From: an uncultured Microbacteriaceae bacterium
GTDB lineage: Bacteria > Actinomycetota > Actinomycetes > Actinomycetales > Microbacteriaceae
Reading direction: 5' to 3'
Assembly: GCA_934661165.1 (NCBI GenBank)
Contig: CAKUJB010000078.1
Span: forward strand, 1 to 5,809
DNA length: 5,809 nt
Position numbers and translations under genes: made by a program. Shown here in pieces: positions 1-5,809 of this stretch (its first letter is position 1; the number at the start of each line of letters is the position of its first letter). A model generated the notes under the pieces. It saw only the letters and a list, made by a program, of their open reading frames with translations. It had not been told where the DNA came from and searched no databases.

Positions 1-1
1 C

Positions 2-70
2 GTCGGCAGCGCATTCCTGCCCGTCTCGGCGGTCGCGACCGCGGGGCCGCCGCCGACGACGGTGCGGTGA
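2..70 (+). CDS. Possible C-terminal tail of an upstream gene (partial)
   Basis: Frame 2 is open from the window edge to a TGA at 68-70 and reads VGSAFLPVSAVATAGPPPTTVR. The composition (small hydrophobic residues, then a Pro/Thr-rich end) looks like real protein, whereas the other two plus frames give Arg/Cys-rich shadow peptides. In many actinobacteria the genes just upstream of topA belong to a Tad/Flp pilus cluster, whose small TadE-like proteins can end in an Ala/Gly/Pro-rich tail. This peptide would fit such a protein, but 22 codons cannot identify a family. It could also be a chance open frame. If real, the gene ends 127 nt before topA on the same strand. Confidence 0.3.
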   Translation, partial: VGSAFLPVSAVATAGPPPTTVR

Positions 71-71
71 T

Positions 72-93
72 TTGCCGGAACCGTGTGTATGTT
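72..93 (+). promoter_or_regulatory. Weak candidate topA promoter in an AT-richer patch
   Basis: Positions 71-97 are the most AT-rich stretch of an otherwise very GC-rich leader. They contain TATGTT at 88-93, which has the TAnnnT form of an actinobacterial -10 box. TTGCCG at 72-77 resembles a -35 box, but the gap to 88 is only 10 nt, so the two cannot be a normal pair; GTGATT at 67-72 has a 15-nt gap and is a poor match. A start near position 100 would give a leader of about 100 nt containing the hairpin at 103-137. The assignment rests on base composition and one hexamer. Confidence 0.25.
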
Positions 94-102
94 TCTCCAC
101 GC

Positions 103-137
103 GGGACCCGTGCAGCGCGCCTCGGCGCGGGGTTCCC
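103..137 (+). other. Bulged hairpin in the topA leader; possible terminator or leader RNA structure
   Basis: GGGACCC at 103-109 pairs with GGGGTTCCC at 129-137 if T133 is bulged out: 103-105 with 137-135, A106 with T134, and 107-109 with 132-130. Inside it, CGCGC at 116-120 pairs with GCGCG at 125-129 around a 4-nt loop, leaving a 6-nt one-sided bulge at 110-115. There is no T tract after it. It could terminate upstream transcription, since actinobacterial terminators often lack U tracts, or it could be structure in the topA 5' leader. Strong pairing by chance is common at this GC content. Confidence 0.3.
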
Positions 138-186
138 TCGGGGTCGTCGACGCGAGCGCGTCCGGCGGCGGGATGACCGCATGAAT

Positions 187-193
187 GAAGGAG
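187..193 (+). promoter_or_regulatory. Ribosome binding site of topA
   Basis: GAAGGAG is a strong Shine-Dalgarno match lying 4 nt before the GTG at 198. The reading frame has a TGA at 186-188 and no other start codon between that stop and 198, so this site and GTG 198 fix the topA start. It is the only clear Shine-Dalgarno sequence directly ahead of a gene start here; holB and the hydrolase lack one. Confidence 0.8.
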
Positions 194-197
194 TGTC

Positions 198-2876
198 GTG
201 TCGGGTAAGAAGCTCGTCATCGTCGAGTCGCCGGCGAAGGCGAAGACGATCGGGCAGTACCTCGGGCCGGACTTCGAGGTGCTCGCCTCCGTCGGACACA
301 TCCGCGACATCCCGAAGCCGTCCGAGCTGCCGGCCGACCTCAAGAAGGGGCCGCTCAAGGAGTTCGCCGTCGACATCGACGCGGGGTTCGTCCCCTATTA
401 CGCGATCTCGCCGGCGAGCTCGAAGACCGTGACGGAGCTCAAGCGCGCGCTCAAGGAGGCCGACGAGCTCTACCTCGCGACGGATGAGGACCGGGAGGGC
501 GAGGCGATCGCCTGGCACCTCCTCGAGGTGCTCAAGCCGAAGGTCCCGGTCAAGCGCATGGTCTTCCACGAGATCACCAAGGAGGCGATCGCCAAGGCGA
601 AGGAGGACACGCGGGAGCTCAACACCGCGCTCGTCGACGCCCAGGAGACCCGCCGGATCATGGACCGGCTCTTCGGCTGGAAGGCCTCCGACGTCGTGCG
701 CCGCAAGGTCGGCCAGGCCGCCCAGTCCGCGGGACGCGTCCAGTCGCCCGCGGTCCGGCTCGTCGTCGAGCGCGAGTGGGAGCGCATCCGCTTCGTGAGC
801 GCCGAGTACTGGGATCTCGCCGCGACGCTCGACCCGGGCTTCGAGGCCGGCCTCGCCCGGCTCGGCGGCGACCGCATCGCGGGGGGGAACAAGGACTTCG
901 ACGATCGCGGGCAGCTCACCTCGAAGGCGCGCGTCGTCGGCGAGGCCGAGGCCCGCCGACTCGCCGAGCTGCTCGGCGCGCCCGGCACCGAGTTCGAGGT
1001 GCTGAGCGTCGAGTCGAAGCCCTTCACGACGCGGCCCGGGCGCCCGTTCACGACCTCCTCGCTCCAGCAGGAGGCGGGTCGCAAGCTCCGGTGGTCGAGC
1101 AAGCAGACGATGGATGTCGCCCAGACGCTCTATCAGAACGGCTACATCACCTATATGCGGACCGACTCGGCCGCGCTCTCGACACAGGCGATCAGTGCCG
1201 CCCGGGCGCAGGCGACCGCGCTGTACGGCCCTGCCGCGGTGCCGGACCAGCCGCGCGTCTACGCCTCCTCGAGCAAGAATGCGCAAGAGGCGCACGAGGC
1301 GATCCGCCCGTCCGGCGAGAGCTTCCGCACCCCGGCGAGCCTCGCGGGCGAGCTGCGCGGCGACGCGCTCAAGCTCTACGAGCTCATCTGGAAGCGCACC
1401 GTCGCCTCGCAGATGATCGACGCGACGAAGTCGACGACGACGATCACGCTCGGCGTCGACGCGGACGGGGAGGCCGCCGAGTTCACCGCGAGCGGCACGA
1501 CCGTCCTCGTCCCCGGCTGGCTCGCCGCGTACGACATCAAGGCGGAGCGCCGCGCGGACGACGAGTCCGACGACGACGATGAGCGCACCCTCCCGAAGGT
1601 CGAGGTCGGCGAGCGGCTCGCGGTGCGCGCCATCGAGGCGAAGGGCCACGCGACGAAGCCGCCCGCCCGCTACACGGAGGCGTCCCTCGTGCAGAAGCTC
1701 GAGGAGCTCGGCATCGGCCGCCCGTCGACGTACGCCTCGACGATCCAGACGATCCTGAACCGCGGCTATGTCCGCAAGCAGGGCCAGGCGCTCGTGCCCG
1801 AGTGGGTCGCGTTCCCCGTCGTCGCGCTCCTCGAGGACGGCTTCGGCGACTTCGTGTCGTACCGGTACACCGCACAGCTCGAGGAGGACCTCGACCGGGT
1901 CGCCCGCGGAGAGCTCGACCGGGTCGACTGGCTGCGCAAGTTCTACTTCGGGGCCGACGGCCAGGAGGGGCTGCTCGACGCGATCGCCGAGGCCATCGAG
2001 ACCGTCGACCCCCGCGTGCTCAACGGCATGCCGATCACCGACACCATCACCGTCCGCGTCGGCCAGTACGGCCCGTTCCTCTCCGTCGACGAGGGCGGCG
2101 AGAAGCCGCGGATCGTCAACATCCCCGATGAACTGCTGCCCGACCAGCTCACGATCGACAAGGCGCTCGAACTCGTCGCGGCGCCCGTCATCGGCGACCG
2201 CGTCCTCGGCGTCGACCCCGAGACCGGCTACGAGATCGTCGCGAAGGACGGCCGCTACGGGCCCTACGTCTCCGAGGTCATCCCGGCGCCGCCGGAGGAG
2301 CCGGTCGCCGAGGGGGATAAGCCGAAGCGCAAGAAGAAGGCGGCCGTCGTCAAGCCGCGCACCGCCTCCCTCTTCAAGGACATGTCCGTCGACACGATCG
2401 ACCTCGACACGGCGCTGCGCCTGCTCACGCTCCCGCGCATCGTCGGCGCCGATCCCGAGTCCGGCGAGGAGATCACGGCGCAGAACGGCCGCTACGGCCC
2501 GTACCTCAAGAAGGGCGCGGACAGCCGCTCGCTCGAGACCGAGGCGCAGATCTTCGACATCACGCTCGACGAGGCGCTCGCGATCTACGCGCAGCCGAAG
2601 ACGTTCGGCCGCCGCGCCGCGTCGAGCGCCCTCGCCGAGTTCGGCCCCGACCCCGTCAGCGGCAAGCCGATCCGCATCCGCGACGGCCGCTTCGGCCCGT
2701 ACGCGACGGACGGGGAGACGAATGCGACGATCCCGCGCGGCGAGGACGTCGCCTCGGTGACCTACGAGCGCGCGATCGAGCTCCTGCAGGCGAAGCGCGA
2801 CCGCGGCCCCGCGGCACCGCGAGCGAAGTCGACCGCGCGTAAGACGACCTCGAAGGCGAAGGCCAAGAAGTCGTGA
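198..2876 (+). CDS. topA: DNA topoisomerase I (type IA, omega protein)
   Basis: This enzyme relaxes negatively supercoiled DNA by transient single-strand breakage through a 5'-phosphotyrosine link. The 892-residue product opens with a TOPRIM domain (about 4-125): LVIVESPAKAKTIG contains the catalytic Glu10, and DEDREGE gives Asp96, Asp98 and Glu100 for metal binding. The central gate domains follow, with GRVQSP (179-184), the active-site Tyr319 in ITYMRTDS, His366 in QEAHEAIRP and GIGRPSTYAS (505-514). The C-terminal part has four GxxGPY/F-type repeats, with cores at about 622, 685, 764 and 830, and ends in a Lys/Arg/Ala-rich tail (865-892). It has no zinc fingers and no cysteine at all. Actinobacterial TopA proteins are known to use such repeats and a basic tail instead of zinc fingers. 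An acidic run (454-462) sits in the core and a basic linker (709-714) lies between repeats 2 and 3. The GTG start is forced by an in-frame stop at 186-188. The stop overlaps the tmk start, so the two genes are probably co-translated. Confidence 0.98.
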   Translation: MSGKKLVIVESPAKAKTIGQYLGPDFEVLASVGHIRDIPKPSELPADLKKGPLKEFAVDIDAGFVPYYAISPASSKTVTELKRALKEADELYLATDEDREGEAIAWHLLEVLKPKVPVKRMVFHEITKEAIAKAKEDTRELNTALVDAQETRRIMDRLFGWKASDVVRRKVGQAAQSAGRVQSPAVRLVVEREWERIRFVSAEYWDLAATLDPGFEAGLARLGGDRIAGGNKDFDDRGQLTSKARVVGEAEARRLAELLGAPGTEFEVLSVESKPFTTRPGRPFTTSSLQQEAGRKLRWSSKQTMDVAQTLYQNGYITYMRTDSAALSTQAISAARAQATALYGPAAVPDQPRVYASSSKNAQEAHEAIRPSGESFRTPASLAGELRGDALKLYELIWKRTVASQMIDATKSTTTITLGVDADGEAAEFTASGTTVLVPGWLAAYDIKAERRADDESDDDDERTLPKVEVGERLAVRAIEAKGHATKPPARYTEASLVQKLEELGIGRPSTYASTIQTILNRGYVRKQGQALVPEWVAFPVVALLEDGFGDFVSYRYTAQLEEDLDRVARGELDRVDWLRKFYFGADGQEGLLDAIAEAIETVDPRVLNGMPITDTITVRVGQYGPFLSVDEGGEKPRIVNIPDELLPDQLTIDKALELVAAPVIGDRVLGVDPETGYEIVAKDGRYGPYVSEVIPAPPEEPVAEGDKPKRKKKAAVVKPRTASLFKDMSVDTIDLDTALRLLTLPRIVGADPESGEEITAQNGRYGPYLKKGADSRSLETEAQIFDITLDEALAIYAQPKTFGRRAASSALAEFGPDPVSGKPIRIRDGRFGPYATDGETNATIPRGEDVASVTYERAIELLQAKRDRGPAAPRAKSTARKTTSKAKAKKS

Positions 2877-3508
2877 CCGAGTCGACGGGCCGCGGCCTGT
2901 TCATCACCTTCGAGGGCGGTGACGGCTCGGGCAAGTCGACGCAGTCGGACCTCCTCGCCGCATGGTTCGAGGCCGCGGGCCGCGCCGTCGTGCGCACCCG
3001 TGAGCCCGGTGGCACCGATCTCGGCGTCGAGATCCGCCACCTCGTGCAGCACCGACGCGGCCACGTCGCGCCACGCGCCGAGGCGCTCCTGTACGCGGCC
3101 GATCGCGCCCACCACATCGCGACGCTGGTGCGGCCGGCCCTCCAGCGCGGCGACGTCGTCATCCAGGATCGCTATCTCGACTCCTCGGTCGCCTACCAGG
3201 GCGCGGGCCGCGAGCTCGACGCCGCCGAGATCCGCGACCTCTCGCTGTGGGCCGTCGAGGGACTGCTGCCGGACCTCACGATCCTGCTCGACCTCGACCC
3301 CGAGATCAGTCGCGCGCGGATGAATGCGGCGCCCCGGGTGTACGACCGGCTCGAGGAGGAGGGCGGGGACTTCCCGACGCGCGTGCGCGCCGCCTACCTC
3401 GAGCTCGCCGCGGCGGAGGCCGGGCGCTTTCTCGTCCTCGACGCGGCCCTGCCCGTCGCCGAGCTCGCCGAGCGCATCCGCGCCCGCGTCGCCGCCCTGC
3501 CCGCCTGA
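2873..3508 (+). CDS. tmk: Thymidylate kinase (dTMP kinase)
   Basis: Thymidylate kinase phosphorylates dTMP to dTDP with ATP in the cytoplasm, an essential step to dTTP. The 211-residue length is normal for the bacterial family. The P-loop is FEGGDGSGKST, with Lys21 and Ser22. The dTMP-binding TREPGGT motif lies at 42-48. The DRY signature lies at 99-101 in QDRYLDSSVAYQG. The LID region follows, with YDRLEEEGGDF around 157-167, then the usual VRAAYLELA helix. The arrangement resembles the E. coli-type enzyme. GTG 2873 is chosen because it overlaps the topA stop in a GTGA (2873-2876), a typical translational-coupling arrangement, and the next in-frame ATG (2961) would remove the P-loop. The sequence before it is only weakly Shine-Dalgarno-like (AAGAAG), which also suggests coupling to topA. 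Nothing is truncated or missing. Confidence 0.97.
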   Translation: MTESTGRGLFITFEGGDGSGKSTQSDLLAAWFEAAGRAVVRTREPGGTDLGVEIRHLVQHRRGHVAPRAEALLYAADRAHHIATLVRPALQRGDVVIQDRYLDSSVAYQGAGRELDAAEIRDLSLWAVEGLLPDLTILLDLDPEISRARMNAAPRVYDRLEEEGGDFPTRVRAAYLELAAAEAGRFLVLDAALPVAELAERIRARVAALPA

Positions 3509-3525
3509 GCGTCGGCGGCGGCGGG

Positions 3526-3531
3526 TAGCGT
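3526..3531 (+). promoter_or_regulatory. Candidate -10 box for a leaderless holB transcript
   Basis: TAGCGT has the TAnnnT form of an actinobacterial -10 element and ends 6 nt before the holB GTG, which would put the transcription start at or next to the start codon. The 29-nt gap between tmk and holB has no Shine-Dalgarno sequence just before the start. I see no good -35 box; TGAGCG at 3506-3511 is 14 nt upstream and a poor match. The identical geometry before the hydrolase gene strengthens the call. Confidence 0.45.
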
Positions 3532-3537
3532 GGTGCC

Positions 3538-4668
3538 GTGACGGTGTGGGACGAACTCGTCGGGCAGCAGGAGGCGATCGACCTCGTCGAGGCCGCCGCT
3601 GGCGACCCCGAGACGCTCGCCCACGCCTGGCTCATCACCGGCCCACCCGGCTCGGGGCGCTCGACGCTCGCCTACGCATTCGCCGCGGAGCTGCTCGCCC
3701 AGGGCGAGGCCGACGGCGGCGCGCATGCCCGCGCGCTCGTCGCGGCCCGCACCCACCCCGACCTCGCCGTCATCGCGACCGACCGCGTCGTCATCACGAT
3801 GGACGAGGTGCGTCGCCTCGTTGCGCAGAGCCAGTACTCGCCCTCGGTCGGCCGCTGGCGCGTCGTCGTCATCGAGGACGCCGACCGGATGGCCGAGCGC
3901 ACGTCGAACGTCCTGCTCAAGGCGCTCGAGGAGCCGCCGCCGCGCACCATCTGGATCCTCTGCGCGCCGAGCGCCGCGGACCTGCTGCCGACGATCCGTT
4001 CCCGCGTGCGGACCGTCCGCCTCCGCGTCCCCGGCGTCGACGACGTCGCCCGGCTGCTCGTCGAGCGCGACGGCGTCGCGCCAGAGCTCGCCCGCCGCGC
4101 CGCCCGCGAGTCGCAGTCGCACATCGGCATGGCGCTGCGCCTCGCGAGCGACGAGGGCGCGCGCCAGCGCCGCGCGCGCACCGTCGAGCTCGCGCTCGGG
4201 ATCCGGTCGACGAGCGAGGCGGTCATGGCCGCGGCCGAGTTCATCGAGCTCGCGAAGGCCGATGCCGAGGAGTACGGGCAGCAGCAGGCCGACGCCGAGC
4301 GGGAGGCGCTGCTGCGCAGCCTCGGCGTCGAACCGGGCGCGACCGTGCCACCGCAGCTGCGCGCCGAGTTGCGTCGCCTCGAGGAGGATCAGAAGCGGCG
4401 CGCGACGCGGAGCCTGCGCGACGGCGTCGACCGCGTCCTCGTCGACCTGCTCTCGGTGTGGCGCGATGTCGCGCTCCTCGGGCTCGGCGCGCCGCTCGAG
4501 CTCGTCAACGCGGAGTCCGAGCGCGCGCTCCGCGAGGCCACGCAGCGGCTCGGGCCGGGAGGCGCGCTCGCCGCGCTCGACGCCATCGCGCTCGCCCGCC
4601 GCCGGATCGAGGGCAACGTCCCGCCGCTGCTCGCCCTCGAGGCGATGGCGACGCGATTCCGCGGCTGA
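3538..4668 (+). CDS. holB: DNA polymerase III subunit delta' (clamp loader)
   Basis: HolB is the non-hydrolysing delta' subunit of the clamp loader, which places the sliding clamp on primed DNA. The 376-residue protein has an AAA+ domain in about the first 165 residues. Its P-loop, GPPGSGRST (35-43), has Arg41 where active ATPases have Lys, as expected for a subunit that does not bind ATP productively. A Walker B-like VVVIEDADRM lies at 109-118, followed by the highly conserved SNVLLKALEEPP. The SRC motif, whose Arg acts on the neighbouring subunit, reads SRV at 155-157, so the Arg is kept. A lid and a helical collar domain follow, with LEEDQKRRATRSLRDGVDRVLVDL typical of actinobacterial delta'. 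The four zinc-binding cysteines usual between the P-loop and the THPD motif are absent. GTG 3538 is preferred because of the TAGCGT box upstream; GTG 3544 is also in frame. DnaX (gamma/tau) is a less likely reading because of the P-loop and gene order. Confidence 0.93.
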   Translation: MTVWDELVGQQEAIDLVEAAAGDPETLAHAWLITGPPGSGRSTLAYAFAAELLAQGEADGGAHARALVAARTHPDLAVIATDRVVITMDEVRRLVAQSQYSPSVGRWRVVVIEDADRMAERTSNVLLKALEEPPPRTIWILCAPSAADLLPTIRSRVRTVRLRVPGVDDVARLLVERDGVAPELARRAARESQSHIGMALRLASDEGARQRRARTVELALGIRSTSEAVMAAAEFIELAKADAEEYGQQQADAEREALLRSLGVEPGATVPPQLRAELRRLEEDQKRRATRSLRDGVDRVLVDLLSVWRDVALLGLGAPLELVNAESERALREATQRLGPGGALAALDAIALARRRIEGNVPPLLALEAMATRFRG

Positions 4669-4703
4669 CCGCCGCACCCAGCTCCGGCGTCAGCACCCCC
4701 GAG

Positions 4704-4709
4704 TAGGCT
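4704..4709 (+). promoter_or_regulatory. Candidate -10 box for a leaderless hydrolase transcript
   Basis: TAGGCT fits the actinobacterial TAnnnT -10 pattern and ends 6 nt before ATG 4716, the same spacing as TAGCGT before holB. The 47-nt gap after holB contains no Shine-Dalgarno sequence near the start codon and no recognisable -35 box at the usual distance. This suggests that the hydrolase is transcribed separately from the replication genes. Confidence 0.5.
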
Positions 4710-4715
4710 CGCGCC

Positions 4716-5809
4716 ATGCCCCGTCGCCCCGCTCTCGCCCTCGCCGGGGGCGTCGCCGTCCTCGCGCTGCTGACCGGCTGCGTCTCCATCGGGTTCCCCG
4801 GCTCCGGGCCCGGGTCCGCGGCCCCGACCGCGACGCCGAGCGCGACCCCCACGGCCCCGGCGACGCCCGCATCGCTCGAGGAGTTCTACGCGCAGCACGT
4901 CGACTGGGCCGCGTGCGGCAACGAGATGGAGTGCGCGATGGTCGTCGCGCCCATGGACTGGGACCGCCCCGACAGCGGCAGCACGATCGAGCTCGCCGTC
5001 ACCCGCCACCGTGCCAGCGGCAAGTCGATCGGCTCCCTCCTCATGAATCCGGGCGGCCCGGGCGCCTCGGGCTGGGAGTACATCCACGACTACTGGGAGT
5101 ACTTCTTCACCCCCGACATCGCGCAGGCCTACGACCTCGTCGGCTGGGACCCCCGCGGCGTCGGACGCAGCGCGCCCGTCGAGTGCTACACGGCGCCGGC
5201 GGACGTCGAGTTCTGGCTCTACGGCGAGCTCGAGGCCGACCCCCGCGTCGACGAGGCCGCCTACATCGCGGAGTCGGAGGCCGTCGCGCGCGACTACATC
5301 GAGGCCTGCGTCGCGGGCACCGGCCCCGTGCTCGGTCACATCGACACCGCCTCGACGGTCCGCGATCTCGACCTGCTGCGCGCCGTGCTCGGGGACGAAC
5401 GGCTCAACTACGTCGGCTTCTCGTACGGCACCGAGATCGGTCAGCAGTACATCGAGGCGTTTCCGGAGCACGTCGGCCGCATCGTCCTCGACGGCGTGAC
5501 CGATCCCTCGCTCACAATGACCGAGGTGATCCTCGGGCAGCAGGCCGGCTTCGAGCTCGCCCTCACGAACTTCCTCACCGAATGCCCGACGCGGCTCCGC
5601 GGCGACTGCGTCTTCAGCGGCGATCCCGCCGCGGACAAGCAGCGCATTCATGCCCTCGTCCGGCAGCTCGGCGTCCAGCCGCTGGCGTCGAGCGAGCTCG
5701 GCGACACCCGCGTGCTCACGGCCGATGCCTTCGGCACCGCGGTCTCGCAGGCGCCGCAGATACCTTCCTTGCAGCTGTGCTCCGGCTCGAGGCCGGCGTC
5801 GATCAGCGC
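4716..5809 (+). CDS. Secreted alpha/beta-hydrolase lipoprotein, tripeptidyl aminopeptidase type (3' part lost at a junction)
   Basis: This is an exported serine hydrolase of the actinobacterial tripeptidyl-aminopeptidase/proline-iminopeptidase group (SlpD/SlpE/Hip1-like; peptidase family S33). A basic, hydrophobic signal ends in a lipobox, LTGC, with Cys22 as the likely lipidated residue. A Pro/Ala/Thr-rich linker (about 28-53) would hold the domain off the membrane. Then come the oxyanion-region motif NPGGPGASG (111-119), WDPRGVGRS (144-152), and the nucleophile elbow GFSYGTEIG with Ser236, followed by RIVLDGVTDP. Substrate cannot be told from sequence; peptides from the N-terminus are the family precedent. 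Family members run to about 500 residues, with the catalytic Asp and His and a TAP-like C-terminal domain after this point. Here the match ends near residue 346 (VSQA). The frame stays open to the window end, but the last 18 or so residues look like the antisense of another gene, so the gene appears broken or chimeric. The ATG is supported by the signal sequence and the TAGGCT box. Confidence 0.88.
   Translation, partial: MPRRPALALAGGVAVLALLTGCVSIGFPGSGPGSAAPTATPSATPTAPATPASLEEFYAQHVDWAACGNEMECAMVVAPMDWDRPDSGSTIELAVTRHRASGKSIGSLLMNPGGPGASGWEYIHDYWEYFFTPDIAQAYDLVGWDPRGVGRSAPVECYTAPADVEFWLYGELEADPRVDEAAYIAESEAVARDYIEACVAGTGPVLGHIDTASTVRDLDLLRAVLGDERLNYVGFSYGTEIGQQYIEAFPEHVGRIVLDGVTDPSLTMTEVILGQQAGFELALTNFLTECPTRLRGDCVFSGDPAADKQRIHALVRQLGVQPLASSELGDTRVLTADAFGTAVSQAPQIPSLQLCSGSRPASIS
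5648..5809 (-). CDS. Fragment of a [2Fe-2S] ferredoxin-domain protein, probably an oxygenase reductase (partial, chimeric)
   Basis: Read on the minus strand from the window edge, the first 25 codons (5809-5735) give ALIDAGLEPEHSCKEGICGACETAV in two overlapping pieces: ALIDAGLEPE followed by HSCKEGICGACETAV. Cys13, Cys18 and Cys21 form the C-x4-C-x2-C part of the plant-type ferredoxin cluster site, with the typical EGxCGxC spacing. The preceding helix and the ETAV ending are common in the C-terminal ferredoxin domain of phthalate-dioxygenase-reductase/VanB-type proteins. Twenty-three of the 25 codons end in G or C. After ETAV the frame runs on through KASAVSTRV to a TGA at 5650-5648, but that part is only the antisense of the hydrolase. 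The fourth cluster cysteine, expected about 30 residues further on, is therefore missing. The rest of the gene lies beyond the right edge. Confidence 0.6.
   Translation of the reverse strand, partial: ALIDAGLEPEHSCKEGICGACETAVPKASAVSTRVSPSSLDASGWTPSCRTRA

Noticed and set aside
173..184. Minimal upstream ORF ATG-ACC-GCA-TGA in the topA leader
   Set aside because: Three codons are expected by chance, there is no clear ribosome binding site for it, and nothing suggests attenuation.
3394..4677. 427-residue minus-strand open frame over holB
   Set aside because: It is an antisense shadow of holB, caused by high GC and few stop codons. Its Arg/Asp/Glu/Ala-rich sequence shows no domain, and the plus strand encodes a clear HolB.
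4669..4703. Terminator between holB and the hydrolase
   Set aside because: No clear inverted repeat and no T tract are visible in this short gap.
3324..4706. 460-residue Arg/Ala/Pro-rich plus-strand open frame
   Set aside because: It is the out-of-frame shadow of the end of tmk and all of holB, with composition typical of GC-rich off-frame translation.
4389..5651. 420-residue minus-strand open frame over the end of holB and the hydrolase
   Set aside because: It is a shadow frame spanning two real plus-strand genes. It has no recognisable motif, and the plus-strand lipobox and GFSYG motifs are unambiguous.
5740..5809. Simple -1 frameshift in the hydrolase, giving DTFLAAVLRLEAGVDQR in the next frame
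   Set aside because: The peptide looks plausible, but the conserved LY...W stretch expected before it would be missing. Its third codon positions are less GC-rich than those of the minus strand. The minus-strand ferredoxin motif explains the same bases much more specifically.

Overview
The window is very GC-rich chromosomal DNA (about 70% by eye, with strong G/C at third codon positions). It comes from an actinobacterium. The gene order, the zinc-finger-free topoisomerase I with its lysine-rich tail, and the HolB sequence style point to the order Micrococcales, probably Microbacteriaceae-like; that family assignment is inferred, not shown. Most of the window is an ordinary plus-strand DNA-replication block.

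Layout: positions 2-70 may hold the last 22 codons of an upstream gene. Positions 71-197 are a gene-free leader with an AT-richer patch (a weak promoter candidate), a bulged hairpin and a good ribosome binding site. Then come topA (DNA topoisomerase I, 198-2876), tmk (thymidylate kinase, 2873-3508, sharing 4 nt with topA) and holB (DNA polymerase III delta' subunit, 3538-4668). Last is a secreted alpha/beta-hydrolase lipoprotein of the tripeptidyl-aminopeptidase type, starting at 4716. TopA relieves negative supercoiling, Tmk makes dTDP for dTTP synthesis, and HolB is part of the clamp loader, so the first three genes form a replication cluster. The hydrolase acts outside the membrane and is unrelated in function. 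holB and the hydrolase each have a TAGnnT hexamer exactly 6 nt before the start codon and no Shine-Dalgarno sequence, as expected for actinobacterial leaderless transcripts.

The real surprise is at the right edge. The hydrolase reads like its family up to about residue 346 and then stops making sense. On the opposite strand, 5809 down to 5735 encodes a clear plant-type [2Fe-2S] ferredoxin motif (C-x4-C-x2-C within HSCKEGICGACETAV), with almost all codons ending in G or C. The hydrolase is therefore joined, in inverted orientation, to a fragment of an iron-sulfur redox gene. The join falls in or near 5735-5754, around the 8-bp palindrome ACCGCGGT. It is either an assembly or library chimera or a real rearrangement breakpoint. 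I see no CRISPR array, mobile element, tRNA or rRNA, and no convincing new biological system apart from this junction.
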